NCBI RefSeq assembly: GCF_028368935.1 | Contig: NZ_JAQNDK010000006.1 | Location: 789,501 to 853,500, forward strand | Source of the DNA: Sorangium aterium | Lineage (GTDB): Bacteria; Myxococcota_A; Polyangia; Polyangiales; Polyangiaceae | Length of the DNA: 64,000 nucleotides | Direction: 5' to 3' | Translations under genes and position numbers: made by a program | The notes under the pieces: generated by a model | What the model saw: only the letters and a program-made list of their open reading frames with translations | What the model was told of the DNA's origin: nothing | Database searches by the model: none | Shown: positions 53,545 to 61,331 of the stretch, one piece after another | How positions within the stretch are numbered: position 1 is the first letter of the stretch | Layout of the letters: every line of letters begins with the position of its first letter

Positions 53545-55254
53545 ATGAGCGCCGCTCGATCCCAGACAGCGTCCACGCTCCTCCTCGACGAGCACTTCGA
53601 GGCCGGCGACGACCGGTTCGTGGACGAGGTGCTCGCGTCGGAGGCGGGCCGGAAGCTGAAGGCGCTCGCCCCGCGCTGGTACGCGGACCGGCGCCCGTTC
53701 GCGCGCCGCGCGCTGCTCCGCTACATCGACGACGGCTGCGACCGGCCGCACCACCGCGGCCTCGTCAAGGTCCTTTACAAGCTCGCCGAGCAGGCGGGAG
53801 ACGACGAGATCGTCGGCCGCTTCATGGTCGCCTTCGATCGCCTCGTCCGCCGCAAGCTCGTCAAGGTGACCCGCTACGACTGGGTGACCAGGACCTCCAG
53901 CGACGAGCCCTGCCTCGTCAGCGACACCGGCGTGCCGGTCAGCCTCCCGAAGGGCGACGTCGAGTCGCCGCGCTTCTCGATGCGGACGCGCCACTACCTG
54001 CGACGCCGCGCGTTCCGCTACTTCCGGCGGCTCGGCCGGCGCGACGCCGCCCGCTACGGCCGCGCGATCCGCGCCGCGCTTGCGCTCTACCGCGACGAGC
54101 ACCTCGACAGGCCCGAGCGCCTGCTCGACGCCTGGGGGCTGCTCCACGCGCTCTACTGGGGCTCGCCCGCCCTCGATCGGCTCCCGCGCGGCGTCCGCCT
54201 CGCGGAGGGCGCCGCCCTCGCCGAGCTCGAGCCCGCGCCGATCTACCCCGAGGCGTGGCAGGGCGCCTTCGACGAGGTGCTCGACCTGGTCACGGCCGCG
54301 AGGAGCCGCACTGTCCGGGCGTTCGCCGTCGGGCTCCTCGAGCGCGACCACGCCGCCGAGCTCCGCGGCCTGCCGCTCGCCCGCGTGCGAGCGCTCCTCG
54401 AGAGCCCGCACGACGAGGTGCAGACCTTCGCCGCCGGCCTGCTCCGCCAGGTCCCGGGCCTCGGGAGCCTGCCGATCGCGGACTGGCTCTCGCTGCTCCA
54501 GACCGAGAACGCCGCGGCGCTCGCCTTCCTCTGCGAGGCGGTCGTCGAGCATGTGTCGCCGGCGCGGCTCTCGCTCGCCGAGTGCGTGGACCTCGCTCGC
54601 GCGCGCGCCGCGCCGGTCGCGGAGCTCGGCCTCCGCTGGGCGAGGACGAAGCCCGTCGAGACTGCAGCGGATCTCGACACGATCGCGCGCCTCGCGACGG
54701 CGGTCGCCCCTCGCGTGCGAGAGGAGGCGGTCGCGTGGCTCATCGAGGTGCTCGGGCGCTCGCCCCACGGCCGGGCCGAGCACGTGCGCGATCTCCTGGA
54801 CTCCCGCCACGAGGACGTCCGCGCCCGCGCGCTCGAGCTCTTCGAGGCCGACGCCCGCTTCCGCGACGACACCGGCCTGTGGGCCGCGCTGGCCGAGACG
54901 CCCCACGCGGACGCCCGCGCGTTCCTGATCCGGCACCTCGCCGCCCGCAAGGCGGCCTTCTCGCCCGAGGCGCTGCGGCACGTCTGGGCGGCGGCGCTGC
55001 TCGCCGTCCACGGCGGCGCGCGCGACAAGCGCGCGGTCGTCCGGCAGATCGCGGACCGCGTGGTCGCCCGGCCCGGCGAGGCGGACGCGCTCCTGCCGCT
55101 GCTCGGCGTCGCGCTCCGCAGCGTGCGCGCGCCCGAGCGGCGCGCCGCCCTCGGCGCGCTCGCCCGCGCCGCGTTCCGCGCCCCCGCGCTGCGCGACGCC
55201 ATCGCGCGCAGGCTCCCGGAGCTCCGGCTGTTCGAGGGGGAGGACGCGGCGTGA
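53545..55254 (+). CDS. HEAT-like alpha-solenoid protein paired with a SWIM-domain protein
   Basis: A 569-residue soluble protein. The N-terminal 60 residues (TLLLDEHFEAGDDRFVDEVL, LRYIDDGC) precede a basic region (LRRRAFRYFRRLGRRDAARY), then helical HEAT-like repeats: VRAFAVGLLERDHAAELRGL, ALLESPHDEVQTFAAGLLRQV, LLDSRHEDVRARALELFEAD, LLGVALRSVRAPERRAALGAL. No catalytic motif is seen. The stop overlaps the SWIM gene start (GTGA), so the two are made together. Paired HEAT-like and SWIM proteins are known in bacteria with MoxR/vWA 'ternary' conflict systems, but those partners are absent here. Function unknown; probably a scaffold. Confidence 0.7.
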   Translation: MSAARSQTASTLLLDEHFEAGDDRFVDEVLASEAGRKLKALAPRWYADRRPFARRALLRYIDDGCDRPHHRGLVKVLYKLAEQAGDDEIVGRFMVAFDRLVRRKLVKVTRYDWVTRTSSDEPCLVSDTGVPVSLPKGDVESPRFSMRTRHYLRRRAFRYFRRLGRRDAARYGRAIRAALALYRDEHLDRPERLLDAWGLLHALYWGSPALDRLPRGVRLAEGAALAELEPAPIYPEAWQGAFDEVLDLVTAARSRTVRAFAVGLLERDHAAELRGLPLARVRALLESPHDEVQTFAAGLLRQVPGLGSLPIADWLSLLQTENAAALAFLCEAVVEHVSPARLSLAECVDLARARAAPVAELGLRWARTKPVETAADLDTIARLATAVAPRVREEAVAWLIEVLGRSPHGRAEHVRDLLDSRHEDVRARALELFEADARFRDDTGLWAALAETPHADARAFLIRHLAARKAAFSPEALRHVWAAALLAVHGGARDKRAVVRQIADRVVARPGEADALLPLLGVALRSVRAPERRAALGALARAAFRAPALRDAIARRLPELRLFEGEDAA

Positions 55255-57401
55255 GCTTCGATCTCCGCTACCTCGGCAAGAGCGGCATGAAGGAGCTCGG
55301 CGGCGGTGCCGCCCTCAGCTTCGCGCCCAACCTCGCGCGCCCCAGGGTCTTCTTCGACGGCGAGCTCGCGCGGCCGGTGCGCTTCCGCGAGGCGATCAGC
55401 GCGCTCCACGACGTCGTCGTGGGCGACCTGCGGCGCCTGCCGAAGGATCGCTCCGCCCACGAGGCGTGGAAGCAGCAGGAGGCCGAGCGCGAGGCCCGGC
55501 TCCGCCGGGAGATCCACGGCGAGGCCATGAAGGCCGAGCTCGCGCGCCTCGGGAACGCGCCGCTGCCGCGGAACCTCGAGGCCGACTTCCGGAAGATGCA
55601 CAAGCTCTACTGGGGCGCGCGCGTCCGCTGGGCGAACGAGCTTGCGAAGAGTGATCCGCAGCTCTTCCGCCACCTCGTCCCCTGCGATCCGGTCGTGACG
55701 GTCGCGCCCGATGTCGTCTTCTTCGAGTGCTTCTCCAAGGACGAGTCGAGCTACGGCTGCCTCTCGGTCGATCGCGACGCCTTCCGTGGCGCGCAGGACG
55801 CCGGCCTCGGCACGACGAACGTCGACTACTCGCTCGCGCTCTACGAGCACTTCCAGACGCTCCGCAGCTACCGGCCGACGCGGCTCCTCGTCGATCCGAC
55901 AGGCTTCGAGGTCGCCGTGGAGGGCCGCGGCGACTACCGCGAGGAGAAGATCGATCTCCCGCCCTCGTGGCTGCGCGGCTTCGGCCAGCTCCAGGCGGCG
56001 ATGTGCCTGCCGTGCCGGAGGGTCGAGGTCCCCGTGGAGGCGGTCTACTCGCTGCTCGCGCACCTCGACCGGCACCGCGAGCGCACGGGCCCGCGCAGCC
56101 TGCGCTTCCAGCTCACGCCGGGCAAGGCGCCGATCCTCGTGCTCGACCCGTGGGGCGTCTCCATCCCGTGCCGCGGCGTCACCTGCGACGATGTCCCCGT
56201 GGCCGTGGGGCCCGCGGCGGGCGGGGGAGGGCTCGGCCCGTACCGCTCCGGGGCGCCGAGGGGCGCGCCGGCGGCGGAGGCGACCGAGGAGATCAAGGTG
56301 TGGGGGAGGCGCCGCATCGAAGTGCTCGCGCGGCTCTTGCCGCTCGCCGATCGGATCGAGGTGCGGCTGCTCGGCTCCGGGCTGCCGAGCCTGTGGATCG
56401 TCTTCATGGGCGAGATGCGCTTCACGCTCGCGCTCTCGGGCTGGACGGCGAACGACTGGACCTCGGGCTCTCACCTCGACGTCATGGCGGACGCCTTCAC
56501 CCCGGACGCGCAGCTGGCGGACCGGGTCGCGCGCCACCTCGAGATGGTCCGTCGCGCGTCCTACGGCGAGCTCGCCGTGTCGATGGGCGCGCCGGACGGC
56601 GCGCTTCGCAGCGCGCTGCACCTCGCCGCGAAGCAGGGGCAGGTGGTTTACGACCACGCCGCGGAGTGTTATCGCTGCCGCCCGGTGATGCCGGTCGCCC
56701 TCTCCGACGCGCTGCTCGGCCCCGAGCCCCCGGAGCTCGCGGAGGGCCGGCGCATCGCCCGGGGCGGCGTGGAGATCGCGCGGGAAGAGACGCTCTCCGG
56801 CGGCCGCCGCGTCGTCATGGCCAGGGCCAAGGCGACGAGCTGCGAGCTGCTCCTCGACACCGACGGCGCGATCAAGAAGGCGAAGTGCAGCTGCTCGTAC
56901 TTCTACAAGAACCGGCTGCGCGCGGGCCCGTGCCGGCACCTGCTCGCGGTCAAGCTCCACCTGTCCGGCCGCGGCGACGCGGCGCCCTCGCAGCAGCCTC
57001 CGGAGCCGCCGGGGCAGGCGGCGGCCGCCCCGCGCGGCACGAGGGCGGCGACGGCCGCCCCGCGAGGCGAGGCCGTTCCGTTCCCCGCGGAGCTCCTCGT
57101 CGAGATCGAGCGCGCCGCGGCCGCCCAGCGGGTGGGGCTCGCGGAGGTCGTCGAGGCGTCGTGGGATCTCGCGTTCGAGCGCATCCAGGGCTGCCGCTCC
57201 TGGGTCGAGGCCCTGGCGCTGGGCGGTCCGGAGGCGGAGCGGGCGCTCCGCGCGCGCGAGCTCCGCGCGCCGGTCATCAGGACGCTCCCGGTCCACGCGG
57301 ACGTGCTCGTCGAGATCCGGCGCGTCGCTGACCAGTTCAAGGCGAGCCCCGCCGCGGTGGTGGGCCTCGCGTGGCTCGTCGCCAGGCGATCGACGAAGTG
57401 A
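55251..57401 (+). CDS. SWIM zinc-finger protein
   Basis: A 716-residue soluble protein starting at a GTG (55251) overlapping the previous stop as GTGA. The SWIM domain lies at about residues 525-570 (ARAKATSCELLLDTDGAIKK, then CSCSYFYKNRLRAGPCRHLL), with the four zinc ligands C-X-C and C-X-H intact. The N-terminal 110 residues contain a helical segment (EAWKQQEAEREARLRREI). The middle (about 130-460) has beta-rich segments with a Cys pair and no family I can name. After the SWIM finger a Pro/Ala linker leads to a small helical C-terminal domain with two similar halves (FPAELLVEIERAAAAQRVGL and LPVHADVLVEIRRVADQFKA), ribbon-helix-helix-like in appearance. SWIM fingers bind DNA or proteins. The retron starts about 120 bp downstream. 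Confidence 0.8.
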   Translation: MSFDLRYLGKSGMKELGGGAALSFAPNLARPRVFFDGELARPVRFREAISALHDVVVGDLRRLPKDRSAHEAWKQQEAEREARLRREIHGEAMKAELARLGNAPLPRNLEADFRKMHKLYWGARVRWANELAKSDPQLFRHLVPCDPVVTVAPDVVFFECFSKDESSYGCLSVDRDAFRGAQDAGLGTTNVDYSLALYEHFQTLRSYRPTRLLVDPTGFEVAVEGRGDYREEKIDLPPSWLRGFGQLQAAMCLPCRRVEVPVEAVYSLLAHLDRHRERTGPRSLRFQLTPGKAPILVLDPWGVSIPCRGVTCDDVPVAVGPAAGGGGLGPYRSGAPRGAPAAEATEEIKVWGRRRIEVLARLLPLADRIEVRLLGSGLPSLWIVFMGEMRFTLALSGWTANDWTSGSHLDVMADAFTPDAQLADRVARHLEMVRRASYGELAVSMGAPDGALRSALHLAAKQGQVVYDHAAECYRCRPVMPVALSDALLGPEPPELAEGRRIARGGVEIAREETLSGGRRVVMARAKATSCELLLDTDGAIKKAKCSCSYFYKNRLRAGPCRHLLAVKLHLSGRGDAAPSQQPPEPPGQAAAAPRGTRAATAAPRGEAVPFPAELLVEIERAAAAQRVGLAEVVEASWDLAFERIQGCRSWVEALALGGPEAERALRARELRAPVIRTLPVHADVLVEIRRVADQFKASPAAVVGLAWLVARRSTK

Positions 57402-57520
57402 GGTTCACCCAGGATCCGAGAGCCCAGCCCTGCAAGGAGATCCGTCCGCTCGAGCCCAACATGCTGCGGCGCTCCGCCGCGGTGGAGAGTGCTCTTCCAT
57501 GCATCCCCACACCCGATGTT

Positions 57521-57834
57521 CTTTGGGCGCCTTTAGCAGCTGTGCGGTTCCACTCAGAGGGACCTGACGGTCCTGGAACCGCACAGCTGCCAGGCGCCTG
57601 GGTGATCGGGCGTGGTCACGAGCAAGTAGTCGGGCGGGCGGGCCTCCTTGGAGGGCTGGACTGGGTGATGGGGTACTTTGGCCGAAGGTGGGGTCTTTTG
57701 AACCGCCAAGGCGCCATAAGACGCCAAGAAAACCACAAAAATCTTGGCGTCTTATGGCGTCTTGGCGGTTCCATCATTCTGGCAGGGTGGGGTAGGTACC
57801 CCACCACCCTGAACCGGGTGCTGCCCAGAGGAAC
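57521..57834 (+). ncRNA. Candidate retron msr-msd RNA
   Basis: The 439-bp gap before the retron reverse transcriptase is unusually structured. (1) GCAGCTGTGCGGTTCCA (57536-57552) pairs perfectly with 57574-57590; an inner 5-bp stem (GGACC/GGTCC) and an outer GGCGCC/GGCGCC pair extend it. (2) A 29-nt arm at 57700-57728 pairs with 57743-57771 with one mismatch around the A-rich 14-base loop 57729-57742, the shape of an msd stem. (3) CTTTGGGCGCC (57521-57531) can pair with GCTGCCCAGAG (57820-57830) at 10 of 11 positions counting G-T pairs, fitting the a1/a2 repeats. The large palindrome could alternatively be a dispersed intergenic repeat of the CGCCAAG type. The branch guanosine is not fixed; AGC at 57535-57537 is a candidate. 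Confidence 0.65.
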
Positions 57835-57840
57835 GGTCGA

Positions 57841-59469
57841 ATGGGCTTCTGGGACAAGCTGAAGTCGATGCTCGGCCTGGGCGGGGCCGAGCAGGGCGAG
57901 CGAGCGCCGGGTGGGACCGAGGCCGAGCAGGCCCAGGGGGCGCAGGCCGGGCCCGCGGCCGCCGCGCAGCCGGCCGCCCGCGCCGGGCAGCCCCGCGCCG
58001 CGGCGGCGGGCGCGAAGCCGCGCCCTGCGGACCCCTACGCCGCTGGCGGGATCCTCGGCCTCTCCGCGGACGAGCTGCGCAAGCGCGCGCTCAAGATCAA
58101 CCCGCGCATGACGGCCTGGATCGGCCGCGTGGACACGATCCCGCCGCAGAGCGACGAGCGCACCGCCCTCATCGATCGGGGCCTCATCCTGCGCGGCCTG
58201 CTCACCGAGGCGCAGATCGCCGAGATCCACCGCATCGGCGATCTCTGGCTCAGGCACAAGGACGCCGCGTCGCTCGCCGGCGCCGCCGCGGCGCGCTCGG
58301 CCGACGAGGCGATCGAGCGGCTCAAGCGCGAGAAGCTCGCCCGCAAGGAGGAGAAGCGGCGCCAGAGCGCCGAGCGCAAGCGGCAGCGCGCCGAGGCGGT
58401 GGCCCGCCGCCGGGCCGAGGACATCATTTTCCTTGGCACCGATGTCTCGGCGGGCCTCGCGGACCGGCGCTCGCACGTCGAGTCGCTCGCCCAGCGCGGG
58501 TTGCCCGTGCTGTCCACTCCGGCCGACCTGGCCGCTGCCCTCGGCGTCCCCGTCCCGCGGCTGCGCTGGCTCTGCTTTCATGGCGAGGCCGTCGAGCGTC
58601 CGCACTACGTGTACTTCGACGTCCCGAAGCGCTCGGGCGGGATGAGGCAGCTCGCGGCGCCCCACGCCTCGCTGGCCGCGGCGCAGGCGTGGGTCCTGCG
58701 CGAGATCCTGGAGAAGCTGCCCGTCGAGGAGCCCGCGCACGGCTTCGTGAAGGGCCGCTCCACGGTCACCAACGCGCGCCCGCACACGCGCCGCGATGTG
58801 GTCGTGAACCTCGACCTGTCCGATTTCTTCCCGACCATCACGTTCCCGCGGGTACGCGGCGTCTTCCATCGGCTCGGCTACTCCCCGGCGGTGGCCACGC
58901 TCCTCGCCCTGCTCTGCACCGAGCCGCCGCGGCGGCCGGTCGAGTACGACGGGCAGCGCTACTGGGTCGCGGTCGGCGATCGCGCCCTGCCGCAGGGCGC
59001 CTGCACGAGCCCGGCGATCTCGAACCAGGTCGCGCGGAAGCTCGATCGCCGCCTCGCCGGCATGTGCGCCCGCGCGGGCTTCACGTACACGCGGTATGCG
59101 GACGACCTCACCTTCTCTGCGCCACCGGGCAAGCGCGGCGATATGGCGATGCTGCTGGCCCGCGTCCGCCACATCGTCGAGGAGGAGGGCTTCGCCATCA
59201 ATCCGGCGAAGGGCCGTATCCAGCGCGCCGGCGGTCGGCAGGTGGTGACGGGCGTCGTGGTCAACGACAAGCCCTCTGCGCCGCGCGAGGAGGTGCGCCG
59301 CCTGCGCGCGATCCTCCACGCGGCGAAGAAGACCGGCCTCGCCGCCCAGAACCGCCAGGGCGTGCCGGACTTCGAGGCGCACCTGCGCGGCAGGATCGCC
59401 TATGTGCAGATGATCGACCGCGAGCGGGCCGCGCCGCTCCTGTCGGCCCTCGACGCGCTCACGGGGTGA
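57841..59469 (+). CDS. Retron reverse transcriptase, myxobacterial type
   Basis: A 542-residue enzyme. An N-terminal extension of about 240 residues (Ala/Gly-rich start, then LIDRGLILRGLLTEAQIAEI and a charged coiled coil LKREKLARKEEKRRQ) precedes the palm/finger domains, as in the Mx162-type retron enzymes of myxobacteria. RT motifs: HGFVKGRSTVTNARPH (the retron NAXXH motif, residue about 309), VNLDLSDFFPTI (catalytic Asp), LPQGACTSPAISN, YADDLTFS (catalytic Asp pair, about 419), and VVTGVVVNDKP, the VTG motif that recognises the msr RNA. All essential residues are present. It should prime on the upstream RNA and make branched msDNA. No ring nuclease, HNH or other effector is fused, so an effector, if any, must be separate. 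Confidence 0.92.
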   Translation: MGFWDKLKSMLGLGGAEQGERAPGGTEAEQAQGAQAGPAAAAQPAARAGQPRAAAAGAKPRPADPYAAGGILGLSADELRKRALKINPRMTAWIGRVDTIPPQSDERTALIDRGLILRGLLTEAQIAEIHRIGDLWLRHKDAASLAGAAAARSADEAIERLKREKLARKEEKRRQSAERKRQRAEAVARRRAEDIIFLGTDVSAGLADRRSHVESLAQRGLPVLSTPADLAAALGVPVPRLRWLCFHGEAVERPHYVYFDVPKRSGGMRQLAAPHASLAAAQAWVLREILEKLPVEEPAHGFVKGRSTVTNARPHTRRDVVVNLDLSDFFPTITFPRVRGVFHRLGYSPAVATLLALLCTEPPRRPVEYDGQRYWVAVGDRALPQGACTSPAISNQVARKLDRRLAGMCARAGFTYTRYADDLTFSAPPGKRGDMAMLLARVRHIVEEEGFAINPAKGRIQRAGGRQVVTGVVVNDKPSAPREEVRRLRAILHAAKKTGLAAQNRQGVPDFEAHLRGRIAYVQMIDRERAAPLLSALDALTG

Positions 59470-59879
59470 TAGCTGGGCGCATCTTCGTGCGCTACGGGCT
59501 CAGTTGCATCGTTCGGCTCGCCGCGGCGTACTTTCGTAGGCCGGCGGCGCGCCGCCGGACGAAGAGGATCTGGTCGAAGGCGACGACGCGCCGGTCTGAG
59601 CCCAGAGCGCCCTGATCGGATCCGAGCATCGACCGAGGGCTCAGGCTGCAACCTGGGCCCTCTTCCCTTTTGTCACCCCCTTGCCGGTGACTTTACGGGC
59701 GGCCCCTCGCCGGCGGCCAGCTCGCATCCATTTCCCGTGGATTCCCCTGGATCTGCGTGGCCAGCCCACGTGCTCCTCGGCCGAGCAATGTCCTACCGCT
59801 TTCGTGAGGATGCTTGCAGCTAGAGAACGTGCGGGCGAGCGTGCGCGGGCGAGAAAAATCTCGGGGTGGAGGCAATGAG
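59470..59879 (+). other. 410-bp gap between the retron and the toxin operon
   Basis: No gene seen. The first 180 bases are Arg-rich in every frame and unstructured. A weak dyad GTCACC/GGTGAC lies near 59673-59692. The last 20 bases hold the ribosome-binding site GGTGGAGG for the lipoprotein gene at 59880. The promoter of the toxin operon must lie here. Confidence 0.5.
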
Positions 59880-61331
59880 ATGAGGACGGTGCGATTGGCG
59901 ACGATCGTTGGGGCGGCCCTTGCCGCCCTGGTGCTTGGTGCGACGGCGCCCGGGTGCCTGTGGGATCGCGAGGAGCCCCTGAGCGGGAGGATCTGCGCGA
60001 TACCGAATACCGGTGTTGTCGCGCACTGCGTCGACGCGAGCGAGGGCCCGGCCAGCGCGTGGAACAAGGCCGAAGCGGACGGCGAGCTGCCGATATTCAT
60101 GTGGGCATGGTGGTCGGGTCGGGTGACGCCCGAGGAGCTCATCGCGAACGAGGCGGAGCTCGGAGCCTGGTTCGACACCATCGATCGGGTCGTGTCCTAT
60201 GTGCGCGACGAGAGGAAGCACGCCGAGTCGCTCCGGGCGACGCTCCATGGCGAGCTCGGTAAGCTGCTCCGGCTGATCAGGGATAGCCAGGAGGAGGCCC
60301 TCCAGGCAGAGCCGATCCATGCGGCCGACAACTTCAACGAGGCGATGACCGGCAAGGCGAGCGCCGAGCGGGAGCCCCTCGCCGCAGCGATCGTGGCGGA
60401 CAAGCTGGCGATGGCCGCCGTGCAGGCCGTCCTCGATCGAGCCAGGGACGAGGGCGCGCCGCTGCAATCCAGGTACGCGGGCGCGGCGGCGCGCTTCGCC
60501 GCCTACCGCGCGACCGAGGCGGCGGAGACGGCGGCGTACGCGGCGCTCTCGGCGCAGGCATCGCGATCGATGATCGACGAGCTCGACGGCGTGGAGCAGG
60601 CGGTGCTCGCGGCGGCGCGCGAGGCGAGCCGCGCGCCCAGCGAGCTCGCCGCGGAGGTGATGAGGCTGTCGGCGGAGCTCCAGGCGCTTGCGGTCTCGTT
60701 CGACGAGGCAATCGCGCCGCATAAGGAAGTCCTTGCGACACACGGCTCGGTGGTGCCGGACATGACATCGGGGGCGCTGCGGTCGCTGAGCGCGATGCTG
60801 GGGTATGTGCAGCGGCGGGTCGCCCGGAGCGACGCGACCGCGACGGCGCTGCTCGGCGGGATCGCGCTGCGCCGGCAGGCGCTCCGCGCGCTGCAGATGG
60901 ATGAGGGGGCGCGCGAGGCGAGCGCGCGGTCGCGGATCCGCCGGGCCTCGGAGGTGTTCAGCGAGGGAGCGCGCGCGCGGGCGGCGGCGCTGTCGGCGGC
61001 GCCGCCGATGAGCGAGAAGGTCGGGCTGCCGCTCTTGGCCGAGCGGTGCGGGGAGCTCTTGGCGCTGGTGCAGATGCGGCCGCTCTGCGAGGCGGCGTCG
61101 TCCTCGTGGCGAGAGGCGGGGTGCGCGGCGCTCCGAGGGCGGTTCGACGCCGCGGAGGCCGAGCTCAGGACGGGCTTGCCGCAGACGATCGCGGCGGGCC
61201 TCGCGGCGCTGCGGGAGAGGGGGATGGGCGCGGCGGAGCTCGATGCGGCTCAGGCGAGGCTCGACGCGGGTGACGTGAAGGGCGCCGCGATCGCGTATGA
61301 CGCCGCCGTGCGCGGCGCGGAGGGGACATGA
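59880..61331 (+). CDS. Lipoprotein of unknown function, first gene of the toxin operon
   Basis: A 483-residue lipoprotein. The ATG at 59880 follows GGTGGAGG by 8 bases. Signal MRTVRLATIVGAALAALV with lipobox TAPGC. The mature part is almost wholly helical and Ala/Glu/Arg-rich (SRYAGAAARFAAYRATEAAE, LSAELQALAVSFDEAIAPHK, RRASEVFSEGARARAAALSA), with a Trp-rich short segment near residue 75 (IFMWAWWSGRVTPEELI). No family recognised. Its stop overlaps the start of the toxin-like gene as ATGA. By position it may be an accessory or docking factor for export or anchoring of the downstream toxin protein. Confidence 0.75.
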   Translation: MRTVRLATIVGAALAALVLGATAPGCLWDREEPLSGRICAIPNTGVVAHCVDASEGPASAWNKAEADGELPIFMWAWWSGRVTPEELIANEAELGAWFDTIDRVVSYVRDERKHAESLRATLHGELGKLLRLIRDSQEEALQAEPIHAADNFNEAMTGKASAEREPLAAAIVADKLAMAAVQAVLDRARDEGAPLQSRYAGAAARFAAYRATEAAETAAYAALSAQASRSMIDELDGVEQAVLAAAREASRAPSELAAEVMRLSAELQALAVSFDEAIAPHKEVLATHGSVVPDMTSGALRSLSAMLGYVQRRVARSDATATALLGGIALRRQALRALQMDEGAREASARSRIRRASEVFSEGARARAAALSAAPPMSEKVGLPLLAERCGELLALVQMRPLCEAASSSWREAGCAALRGRFDAAEAELRTGLPQTIAAGLAALRERGMGAAELDAAQARLDAGDVKGAAIAYDAAVRGAEGT

